Assembly: GCA_021776885.1 (NCBI GenBank) | Contig: JAJFFA010000314.1 | Location: 1-6,342, forward strand | Direction of reading: 5' to 3' | Source of the DNA: Planctomycetota bacterium | GTDB taxonomy: Bacteria > Planctomycetota > UBA1135 > GCA-002686595 | DNA length: 6,342 nt | Shown here: piece by piece, positions 1 to 4,571 of the stretch | Position numbering within the stretch: the first letter of the stretch is position 1 | Layout: each line of letters begins with the position of its first letter | The notes under the pieces: generated by a model | What the model was told of the DNA's origin: nothing | Database searches by the model: none | The model's input: the letters and a program-made list of their open reading frames with translations, nothing else | Made by a program: the position numbers and the translations under genes

Positions 1-2
1 CG

Positions 3-18
3 TGACTCGGTCGAGTCA
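3..18. repeat. Perfect inverted repeat, 6-bp stem
   Basis: TGACTC and GAGTCA flank the four-base loop GGTC. The stem is perfect but short, so chance is possible. It is one of several hairpins of similar size in the first 870 bases. Confidence 0.4.
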
Positions 19-72
19 ACAGGGCTGGCATGTCGCTACCCGTGGTGCCGGGAAGCTCGCCAACTACTGATG

Positions 73-90
73 ACGCAACAAGCGTTGCGT
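73..90. repeat. Perfect inverted repeat, 7-bp stem
   Basis: ACGCAAC and GTTGCGT flank the four-base loop AAGC, three bases after a TGA at 68-70. No T-run follows, so it is not a convincing intrinsic terminator. The half-sites loosely resemble integron attC core sites (RYYYAAC and GTTRRRY), but each has a mismatch and they are far too close together for an attC. Confidence 0.4.
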
Positions 91-182
91 GGTGATTGCC
101 GCATAAAGAGCACGGAGTCAGCCGTCGTCGTGACGAGGAGGTGTTGTCAGCGCCGATACTACCCTCGTGCGCCGTTTTCGCT

Positions 183-206
183 CGCCTGGGTGGCATGAGG
201 TCGCTC
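183..206 (+). repeat. Imperfect direct repeat, copy 1
   Basis: This 24-base stretch (starting cgcctgggtggcatgagg) recurs at 673-696 with 22 of 24 bases identical; the two differences are T191/C681 and C194/T684. The copies bracket the transposase remnant. They may be duplicated fragments of one decayed element or the boundary of a past insertion. Confidence 0.5.
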
Positions 207-395
207 CCTCCCCCTGGCACTCCCCCCTGCACAAGAGGCCTGCCGTCCGCTGGCTCTGGTAGCGAGCGCCGGGCTCTTGTCTGGCGCTGGGTCGCGGGGG
301 CGCGAAGTCTTGATTCCGGCGTAGGTGTTTCCTGGAGATTGTTCGTTACGTTTCGCTGCTCGCTACGCAATAGCGGTATGCAGCAGATGTGCTTC

Positions 396-575
396 GAGCA
401 GCTGCTCTGGGGAGGGCAACGGCGTGGGGGCATGCGTTCGTTCGTGTCGCGCATGTCGAAGCGCTTGGTGGCACTGTGGGGGCGGACGGGGCAGGGCCTG
501 CGAGTGCTGAAGGAGCGCTACCACTCTCGGATGCTCAGGGCGCCGCGGGAAGTGTGGAACGCGATCCGCTACGAA
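396..575 (+). pseudogene. RAYT-like (Y1 transposase) remnant
   Basis: The translated stretch at about 432-572 contains the pieces GMRSF, RLVALWGRTG, LKERYHSRMLR and PREVWNAIRY in the right order. This matches the middle of REP-associated tyrosine transposases (Y1/IS200-like family), where a run such as 'GMQ..I.r.LN.LW.R.G.vf.dRYH...LrtPrEVrNAl.YVL.NarkH' is typical. The fragment is incomplete. The upstream HUH metal-binding histidines cannot be found in any frame, and after NAIRY the expected 'VLLNARKH' and C-terminal part are replaced by unrelated sequence. The surrounding frame (96-707) has no stop, but its flanks look like non-coding DNA read through. I therefore call it a decayed, inactive copy. 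The family is recognised from memory of its pattern, not from an alignment. Confidence 0.55.
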
Positions 576-672
576 CGTGCCACACGAGGGCCCCTGCACC
601 CAGATCCGGAGCCACCCGAGCGTCTTGACGGAGGACGAGCGGCAGGCCAGGGGACAGCTGCTCGGCAACGAG

Positions 673-696
673 CGCCTGGGCGGTATGAGGTCGCTC
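673..696 (+). repeat. Imperfect direct repeat, copy 2
   Basis: This is the second copy of the 24-base repeat at 183-206, with two mismatches and the same orientation, 490 bases downstream. It ends 12 bases before the inverted-repeat-bounded segment at 708-865. Confidence 0.5.
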
Positions 697-707
697 GCTA
701 CGCCTAG

Positions 708-865
708 GAGGCCGTGGTGAAACTCATTCCGCCCAGGAACGGCACTTCGTCGCTCGTAGCGACACGCGAGAGCCTCGCCGAATCCACCGATTCGCCAGCG
801 TTCTCGCGCGCCACCACGAGCCACGAATCACCATTCCTGAACGGAAGCAGGTTCACCACGGCCTC
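708..865. repeat. Palindrome-bounded structured segment
   Basis: Perfect 14-base inverted repeats (gaggccgtggtgaa at 708-721, and its reverse complement at 852-865) enclose further hairpins. These are GTCGCT/AGCGAC with a three-base loop (749-763), CGCGAGA/TCTCGCG (765-771 with 802-808), and nested inside that CGAATC/GATTCG with a four-base loop (779-794). The cgtggtg part of the left arm could also pair with 812-818. The whole could fold as one branched RNA or DNA structure on either strand. It may be a REP/BIME-like unit linked to the nearby RAYT remnant, or a leader or regulatory structure ahead of the gene at 899. I cannot decide from sequence alone. Confidence 0.45.
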
Positions 866-885
866 GCCCGAACCTCTGGATCAAG

Positions 886-891
886 TAGGCT
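886..891 (+). promoter_or_regulatory. Possible -10 box, near-leaderless start
   Basis: TAGGCT lies seven bases before the ATG at 899, with no Shine-Dalgarno sequence between. A -10 box here would start the transcript at or next to the start codon, giving a leaderless or nearly leaderless mRNA. No good -35 box lies 16-18 bases upstream, so the assignment is tentative. The same hexamer precedes the gene at 3253. Confidence 0.3.
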
Positions 892-898
892 GCTGCGC

Positions 899-1489
899 AT
901 GACCTGGATCCGCACCCTGCTGCCCGAGGAAGCCACCGGGCGGCTCAAGAAGTCCTACGACGCGGCCCTGTCCCGGGCCGGCCGGGTGTTCGGCATCGTG
1001 CGCTCGATGAGCCTGGCGCCGCCGGTCCTCGACGCCTCGATGCTGCTCTACCAGCGCATCATGTTCGCCTCCGACGGACTCGCTCGGCAGCAGCGCGAGC
1101 TGCTGGCCGTAGTGGTCAGCCGCAAGAACGACTGCCACTACTGAACTCTGGCGCACTCCTGGGATCTCCGTGCCGAGCTCCCCGAGACGATGCAAGCCGA
1201 GGCTCAGGAGGAGCTCGTGGCGAGGGTGGCGCAGGACTGGCGCGCCGCCGAGCTGGGCCCTGCGGACCAGGCCCTGTGCCTCTTTGCGGAGAAGCTGACC
1301 GCGACACCCGGCAGGATGGCCCAGGCGGACGTCGAGGCCTTGCGTGCGGCCGGGTTCGATGACGTGGCGATCCACGACGCGATTCAGGTCACGAGCTACT
1401 TCAACTACATCAACCGCGTCGCGGACGCCGTGCACGTCGACCTCGAGCCGGAGATGCCGCCTTACCCCGACACGGGCGGCAAAGGCTGA
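899..1489 (+). CDS. AhpD-like peroxidase-related selenoprotein (TGA at 1142-1144 = Sec)
   Basis: This reads as one 196-residue protein if the in-frame TGA at codon 82 is decoded as selenocysteine. Ignoring it gives an 81-residue stub ending in CHY, plus an orphan in-frame tail from 1145. The protein matches the 'peroxidase-related enzyme' branch of the AhpD/carboxymuconolactone decarboxylase superfamily. It opens with MTWIRTLLPEEATG, carries RELLAVVVS just before the active site and FAEKLT at 129-134, and ends with YFNYINRVADAVHVDLEP (167-184). The AhpD active site is Glu-x11-Cys-x2-Cys-x3-His (E118, C130, C133 and H137 in Mycobacterium tuberculosis AhpD). Here the same spacing gives E67, C79, Sec82 and H86, so the recoded residue sits at the peroxide-attacking cysteine. 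The likely role is cytosolic thiol/selenol-dependent peroxide or disulfide redox chemistry, with unknown partner and substrate. A SECIS-like hairpin follows the TGA. The start is set by the family's usual N-terminus. The gene looks monocistronic. Confidence 0.88.
1142..1144 (+). other. Recoded UGA, selenocysteine codon 82
   Basis: The TGA is in frame, is preceded by codons for N-D-C-H-Y and followed by T-L-A-H-S, and occupies the second Cys position of the CxxC motif. Family similarity continues without a shift on both sides. A TGC or TGT codon here would restore an ordinary CHYC enzyme. Confidence 0.85.
1161..1182 (+). promoter_or_regulatory. Bacterial SECIS-like stem-loop
   Basis: GGGA (1161-1164) pairs with UCCC (1179-1182). 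After one U/C mismatch (1165/1178), CUC (1166-1168) pairs with GAG (1175-1177), closing a six-base loop CGUGCC (1169-1174). The stem begins 16 bases after the UGA and the loop 24 bases after it. The loop carries G at its second position followed by U, resembling the GU needed for SelB binding in the E. coli fdhF element. The unpaired U in the stem is also reminiscent of that element. The hairpin lies inside the coding sequence, as bacterial SECIS elements do. A weaker competing fold can pair CUC/GGC (1146-1152) with GCC/GAG (1172-1177). Confidence 0.72.
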
Positions 1490-1505
1490 AGGCCCCCTCA
1501 CGTAA

Positions 1506-1546
1506 CAGGCGCCCCCTCCACGAACGCGTCGTGGAGGGGGCGCCTG
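1506..1546. terminator. Strong hairpin between convergent genes
   Basis: An uninterrupted 18-bp stem (1506-1523 with 1529-1546) closes a five-base loop, ACGCG. It sits 16 bases after the stop at 1487-1489 and 22 bases before the end of the convergent gene at 1569. It probably stops transcription from both sides. Neither strand has a proper T-run after the stem, as is common for hairpin terminators in very GC-rich genomes, so Rho or another factor may help. Confidence 0.7.
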
Positions 1547-1568
1547 CGCCGTGATGGGGGCAGGGCGT

Positions 1569-1796
1569 TCAGCCCATGCGGAGGTCGCGAATGTCGTCGA
1601 CGGCGAAATCGACCGACAGTTCTTGATCGATGTTGATGATGCGCCCGGTGCCCTTGAAGGGGTTGAAGATCAGGGCACCGTAGATCGCTCGACCGTCCTT
1701 GAAGTGAATGGTGACCTTGTCGGCCGTTCGCGCTCCGAGGAGCAGATCGTAGATCTTCTCGGGACCGAGCTGGCGGGACTTCCGTGTGGTGGACAT
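1569..1796 (-). CDS. Small Sm/Hfq-like hypothetical protein
   Basis: This 75-residue protein is not assigned to a family I can name. Its layout is a short N-terminal helix (about 11-21, EKIYDLLLGA) followed by alternating strands: KVTIHFKDGRAIYGALIF (27-44), GRIINIDQ (51-58), ELSVDFAVDDIRDLR (59-73). The 'I.F.DGr...G.l' segment followed by a strand ending in an 'I.dL' motif is the pattern of Sm/Hfq-type small beta-barrels. The Hfq Sm2 signature YKHA is absent. An RNA-binding or scaffolding role is only inferred. It follows the Nudix gene by 24 bases on the same strand and is almost certainly co-transcribed. A weak purine run (AAAGGAAG) about 20 bases before the ATG is poorly spaced for a ribosome site. 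The frame is compact, ends near a strong terminator hairpin, and reads as an ordered protein, supporting it as real. Confidence 0.7.
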   Translation of the reverse strand: MSTTRKSRQLGPEKIYDLLLGARTADKVTIHFKDGRAIYGALIFNPFKGTGRIINIDQELSVDFAVDDIRDLRMG

Positions 1797-1820
1797 GGAA
1801 CCGTTGGGGGTGCGCTTCCT

Positions 1821-2468
1821 TTAGGAGGCGACGAGGTTGGGGACGAGGGTGTCGAGGTGGGGGAGGAGCAGGGCAGACCAGGTCTCGAGGTCGGCCCCGT
1901 CGGCGTGCAGCTGACGGAGCTCGTCGAGCTCGACGAAGCGACCTTCGAGTTGGTCGACTTCCCGAACGTGCACCGGACCTTGTGCGTGGATGACTTGGAC
2001 AACGCCGACGTGCACGGCCCCGACAGGGTTCGTGTCGTCATTGAGGATGCCCACTGTGTGGGTCTCGTAGGGGCCGTCGATCGACAGCTCCTCTTCGGCC
2101 ACCTCGCGGCGCGTGGCCGCGGGGATCGGGTTTCGAGTGTGCTTCGAGGCATCGCTCGAAGCCGGCATGTCCACGGGGTTGACGTGTCCGCCCACCCCGA
2201 TCGAGAGCTTGTCGTGCAGGCGCGCCTCACCGCCGCGCGAGGTGCGGCGCAGGAGCATGACTCGACCCTCGTAAACGACGATCGAGTAGGGGATGATCTG
2301 TTTCCAGTTCGGGTTCACTTCGGCTCGCTCACGCTCGACGAAGAAGCCGTGACGCTCGACGCGAGCGATCAGATCAGCCTCTACGAGTCCATCTCCGAAA
2401 AGGCACAGCCCGTGGGGCGTGTGAGTCGGAAACAACTCGGTCCGGGGGACGACGAAGACGAACTCCAT
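1821..2468 (-). CDS. Nudix-fold phosphoesterase, COG4112 type
   Basis: This 215-residue protein resembles the predicted MutT-like phosphoesterases of COG4112. Its N-terminal part (1-55: VFVVPRTELF, GFFVERERAE) and core (QIIPYSIV 58-64, LLRRTSRGGEARLHDKLSIG 72-91) are characteristic. The Nudix helix is seen as GVGGH (91-95) followed by RREVAEEE (120-127), giving the R-E-x-x-E-E metal-binding residues 121-126. Canonical Nudix boxes place about 14 residues between the leading Gly and this Arg; here G94 to R121 is 27, with a polar insertion at about 101-115. After the box come GILNDDTNPVGAVHVG (140-155) and ETWSALLL (195-202), both usual in the group. The substrate is unknown; a nucleoside- or other diphosphate compound is a reasonable guess. 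It is the first gene of a two-gene operon with the promoter at 2651-2679. No Shine-Dalgarno sequence precedes the ATG. Confidence 0.8.
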   Translation of the reverse strand: MEFVFVVPRTELFPTHTPHGLCLFGDGLVEADLIARVERHGFFVERERAEVNPNWKQIIPYSIVVYEGRVMLLRRTSRGGEARLHDKLSIGVGGHVNPVDMPASSDASKHTRNPIPAATRREVAEEELSIDGPYETHTVGILNDDTNPVGAVHVGVVQVIHAQGPVHVREVDQLEGRFVELDELRQLHADGADLETWSALLLPHLDTLVPNLVAS

Positions 2469-2650
2469 GCGGTGAACTGCGGGTGGTCGGGCCCTGACGG
2501 GGGCTCCGTGGACAGCCTGAATAGGCCCTGGGCGGGGCCCTGCGGGGGGCCCCCGGGGGTTATGGGCGGGGTCTGGAGAGGGCGCCGGGGCGGGTTGCCG
2601 GGCGGGGGGTGCCGAGAAATTGCGGTGAGGGCGCTCTCTGAGGTGAAGAG
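2469..2650 (-). other. Long GC-rich 5' leader of the Nudix operon
   Basis: About 175 bases separate the predicted transcription start (near 2644) from the ATG at 2468. I see no gene in it. It is extremely GC-rich and contains a run of six G, five C and five G (2544-2559, including the palindrome CCCCCGGGGG at 2550-2559), plus repeated gggccc/ggcccc blocks that can pair in several ways. It may be a structured leader, but it matches no riboswitch class I recognise. Confidence 0.4.
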
Positions 2651-2679
2651 AGACTAGGCGAAGGGGCCCGATACGTCAA
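2651..2679 (-). promoter_or_regulatory. Sigma70-like promoter for the Nudix operon
   Basis: On the minus strand, TTGACG (2679-2674) and TAGTCT (2656-2651) are separated by exactly 17 bases. Both are close to the housekeeping consensus, and the -10 box resembles the TAGACT assigned to rnpB. The start point should fall near 2644. Confidence 0.6.
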
Positions 2680-2695
2680 GATGAAGCGGCCAATG

Positions 2696-2732
2696 GGCCA
2701 GGTGACCACTAGATGTAGTGGTGATCCTGGCC
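2696..2732. repeat. Two-tier inverted repeat downstream of rnpB
   Basis: The inner stem ACCACTA/TAGTGGT (2705-2711 with 2716-2722, loop GATG) is stacked, across a small internal loop, on an outer stem GGCCAGG/CCTGGCC (2696-2702 with 2726-2732). It lies between the rnpB 3' end and the next promoter, whose -35 box is 17 bases away. It could end the rnpB transcript or be an operator for the Nudix operon. No T-run follows on the minus strand. Confidence 0.5.
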
Positions 2733-2749
2733 GCGGGTGCCTTGGGAAG

Positions 2750-2763
2750 GGGCCAGTTGGCCC
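2750..2763 (-). terminator. Weak hairpin just after rnpB
   Basis: GGGCC and GGCCC flank a four-base loop 18 bases beyond the P1 helix of rnpB. A G-T pair can extend the stem. On the minus strand it is followed by CTTCCC, not a true T-run, so termination or 3'-end processing here is only possible. Confidence 0.3.
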
Positions 2764-2780
2764 TCTCATATTTGGGATGG

Positions 2781-3157
<377 letters not shown>

Positions 3158-3164
3158 CGCGCCC

Positions 3165-3170
3165 AGTCTA
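3165..3170 (-). promoter_or_regulatory. rnpB: Likely -10 box of rnpB
   Basis: TAGACT on the minus strand ends seven to eight bases before the expected RNA 5' end at about 3157. Only a poor -35 match (TGGTCG, 3193-3188) lies 17 bases upstream. Confidence 0.5.
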
Positions 3171-3185
3171 GCCCGGATCACAAGG

Positions 3186-3211
3186 CACGACCACGAACGA
3201 TCCTGGTCGTG
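3186..3211. repeat. Perfect 8-bp inverted repeat in divergent promoter region
   Basis: CACGACCA (3186-3193) and TGGTCGTG (3204-3211) form a dyad with a 10-base spacer, upstream of both rnpB and the hydrolase gene. It overlaps the place where the rnpB -35 box should be. This is the geometry of an operator, but I do not recognise the motif. Confidence 0.35.
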
Positions 3212-3237
3212 GCGCGCAGCGCCGCTTCGCGGCCTGC

Positions 3238-3243
3238 TAGGCT
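3238..3243 (+). promoter_or_regulatory. Possible -10 box, near-leaderless start
   Basis: TAGGCT, preceded by TGC as in an extended -10, ends nine bases before the ATG at 3253. There is no Shine-Dalgarno sequence. A transcript starting here would have almost no leader, as proposed for the gene at 899. Confidence 0.35.
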
Positions 3244-3252
3244 GCGCGGCCC

Positions 3253-4140
3253 ATGCAGGACGAATTCTTCCTGACCAATCTCGAGCTGCGCGAGTCCACG
3301 CCGACCGGCGAGGAGACCGCGGGCCTCTCCCACGCCTCGATGGCTGGGCTGTTTCTGTTGCAGGTGCTCGAGCTGGCAGCGCGCGGTGAGCCCCGTGGGG
3401 CCGTCACGGTCGTCCACGACGCGGGGGACCATGGCGGTCGCTACCGCGAGCTGGCGAACCATCTGGCGGGCGCCGGCTGGGCCATCGCCCTGCCCGACAT
3501 GCGCGGCCACGGCGGCTCGGAGGGCGAGCGTGGCCACGGGGGCGGCATCGACGAGGCGGTGCGCGACCTGGCCGCGGTCCAGGATCACCTGGCCTACCGC
3601 ATGCCCGATGCGCCCAAGGTGCTCGTGGGGCAGGGCCTCGGGGCGCTGTGGTCCGCGGCCTTCGCCATCGAGCGTCCTGGCGTCGTCCAGGCTCTGGTCC
3701 TCGTCGCTCCCTTGCACGAGCCGAGCTTCCAGCTGCCGGCGCCGGCCAAGGGGCTGTCCAAGTTGTTCAAGAAGGTCGGACCGATGAGCCCCGGGCAGAT
3801 CGGCTGGACTGCGGAGCAGTTGACCTCCGATACCGCGGCAGCGTCGGCCTATGCGGCGGACACGAAGGTCCACGACGTGATCACCCTGCACGCCGGAAAC
3901 CAGGCGGCCGAGGCGGCGCGGCGCTTCCTGCCGCGTCTGGCTGAGGCCGGTGTGCCGACCCTGGTGCTGCATGGCAGCGAGGATCCGATCAGCAGCGTCG
4001 AAGCCAGCCGCGCCCTCGCCTCGGCCTCGGTCGAGGTCACGACCTTCGACGGCCTGCGCCACCAGCCGCTGCACGAATCCCGCGCTGCCGAAGTGCAGGC
4101 TGCCCTGACCACCTGGCTCGACGGGCAGCTCCCGCGCTGA
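3253..4140 (+). CDS. Alpha/beta hydrolase, monoglyceride-lipase type, nucleophile Ser missing
   Basis: This 295-residue protein follows the serine aminopeptidase/monoglyceride lipase (Hydrolase_4) pattern. It has an oxyanion-loop region VVHDAGDHGGRYRELANHL (53-71), then IALPDMRGHGGSEG (78-91), the nucleophile elbow KVLVGQGLGALW (122-133), HGSEDPIS (240-247) with acid residue D244, and GLRHQPLHE (267-275) with H270. A cap-like region lies between about 155 and 215. The elbow normally reads G-H-S-M-G; here it is G126-Q-G-L-G130, so the catalytic serine is Gly128 (codon GGC at 3634-3636) while Asp and His are kept. If the sequence is right, ordinary serine hydrolysis is unlikely, and the protein may be a pseudoenzyme, a binding protein, or use other chemistry. 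There is no signal peptide, so it is probably cytosolic. It converges on ruvX with a seven-base gap and stands alone on its strand. Confidence 0.85.
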   Translation: MQDEFFLTNLELRESTPTGEETAGLSHASMAGLFLLQVLELAARGEPRGAVTVVHDAGDHGGRYRELANHLAGAGWAIALPDMRGHGGSEGERGHGGGIDEAVRDLAAVQDHLAYRMPDAPKVLVGQGLGALWSAAFAIERPGVVQALVLVAPLHEPSFQLPAPAKGLSKLFKKVGPMSPGQIGWTAEQLTSDTAAASAYAADTKVHDVITLHAGNQAAEAARRFLPRLAEAGVPTLVLHGSEDPISSVEASRALASASVEVTTFDGLRHQPLHESRAAEVQAALTTWLDGQLPR

Positions 4141-4147
4141 CGGCGCG

Positions 4148-4567
4148 CTACTGCGCTTCGACCCACTCGCGCAGGATCACGAGCGCGCTCCAGCTGTCGC
4201 GTCGCGCCTTGCGTGCATCACCGTGGTGGCCCGCGGCGCGCAGCAGGTCCTCGGCTTCCTTGGTCGTCAGGCGCTCGTCCCGGCGCTCGAGCGCGATCTG
4301 CGGCAGGCGCCTGCGCAGGCGCGCTTCGAAGGCGCCGACCCGGGCCGCCTGCCCACCCTCGCGCCCGTCCATGTGCAGTGGCCAACCCAGGAGCAGGGTC
4401 TGGGCGTCGTACTCCTCGACCAGGAGCGCCACGTGTTCGACCAGCCCGTCGCTATCGCCGTCCCCGTGCCAGACCTCGAGCGGGCGCACGACGATGTGCA
4501 GGGGGTCGGCGAGGGCGAAGCCCGTGCGCTTCGTGCCGTGATCGATGGCGAGTACGCTACCGGTCAT
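4148..4567 (-). CDS. ruvX: RuvX/YqgF RNase H-fold nuclease
   Basis: This 139-residue protein, a normal length for the family, is the RuvX/YqgF nuclease, proposed as a Holliday-junction resolvase and linked to 16S/23S rRNA processing in several bacteria. The RNase H-like core is seen as LAIDHGTKRTGFALAD (6-21) with first metal ligand D9, then LLLGWPLHMDG (58-68), DERLTTKEAE (97-106) and the closing D124 in DSWSALVILREW. The usual second residue after D9 is hydrophobic or aromatic; here it is His. The start lies four bases after the manC stop, so it is translated from the same message as manC. No Shine-Dalgarno sequence is present, which suggests translational coupling. The last residues are close to the convergent hydrolase stop, leaving no room for a separate terminator. 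Confidence 0.93.
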   Translation of the reverse strand: MTGSVLAIDHGTKRTGFALADPLHIVVRPLEVWHGDGDSDGLVEHVALLVEEYDAQTLLLGWPLHMDGREGGQAARVGAFEARLRRRLPQIALERRDERLTTKEAEDLLRAAGHHGDARKARRDSWSALVILREWVEAQ

Positions 4568-4571
4568 GGAC

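Larger units (their letters stand above)
1..395. other. Gene-poor stretch with short hairpins
   Basis: I recognise no gene here. A short frame at 2-70 ends in TGA and might be the tail of an off-window gene, but its 22 residues match nothing I know. Two compact perfect inverted repeats stand out (3-18 and 73-90, listed separately). A longer open frame running through 96-707 is only recognisable from about 396 onward, where it carries a transposase remnant. The first copy of a 24-base direct repeat lies at 183-206. Confidence 0.5.
576..898. other. Non-coding, hairpin-rich upstream region
   Basis: I see no gene between the transposase remnant and the start at 899. The stretch holds the second copy of the direct repeat (673-696), a structured palindromic segment (708-865) and the probable promoter of the selenoprotein gene. 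Open frames across it in several phases show no recognisable protein sequence. Confidence 0.5.

Noticed and set aside
73..90. Integron attC site
   Set aside because: The half-sites deviate from RYYYAAC/GTTRRRY, are only four bases apart, and no integron-type gene cassette is seen.
1..865. CRISPR array
   Set aside because: There are only two copies of the longest repeat, 490 bases apart, with no regular spacing and no cas genes.
1142..1144. The TGA as a plain nonsense mutation making a pseudogene
   Set aside because: There are no other stops or frameshifts, the position is exactly the redox cysteine, and a SECIS-like hairpin follows. Not fully excluded without the genome's Sec machinery.
881..1501. 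Long minus-strand open frame covering the entire selenoprotein gene
   Set aside because: It has no recognisable protein pattern and reads as low-complexity Arg/Gly/Val-rich sequence. The plus-strand protein matches a known family along its whole length.
1487..1546. The second TGA (1487-1489) as another Sec codon, since a hairpin also begins 16 bases after it
   Set aside because: Family similarity ends near residue 184 and the downstream frame has no recognisable sequence. The perfect 18-bp stem, whose loop has no G in its first two bases, fits a terminator better.
1551..2657. 368-codon plus-strand open frame
   Set aside because: It is antisense to the Nudix and Sm-like genes, which have clear protein patterns, and has no recognisable domain itself.
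3178..4074. 298-codon minus-strand open frame opposite the hydrolase
   Set aside because: It is a GC-rich shadow. The plus-strand protein has the ordered alpha/beta hydrolase motifs.
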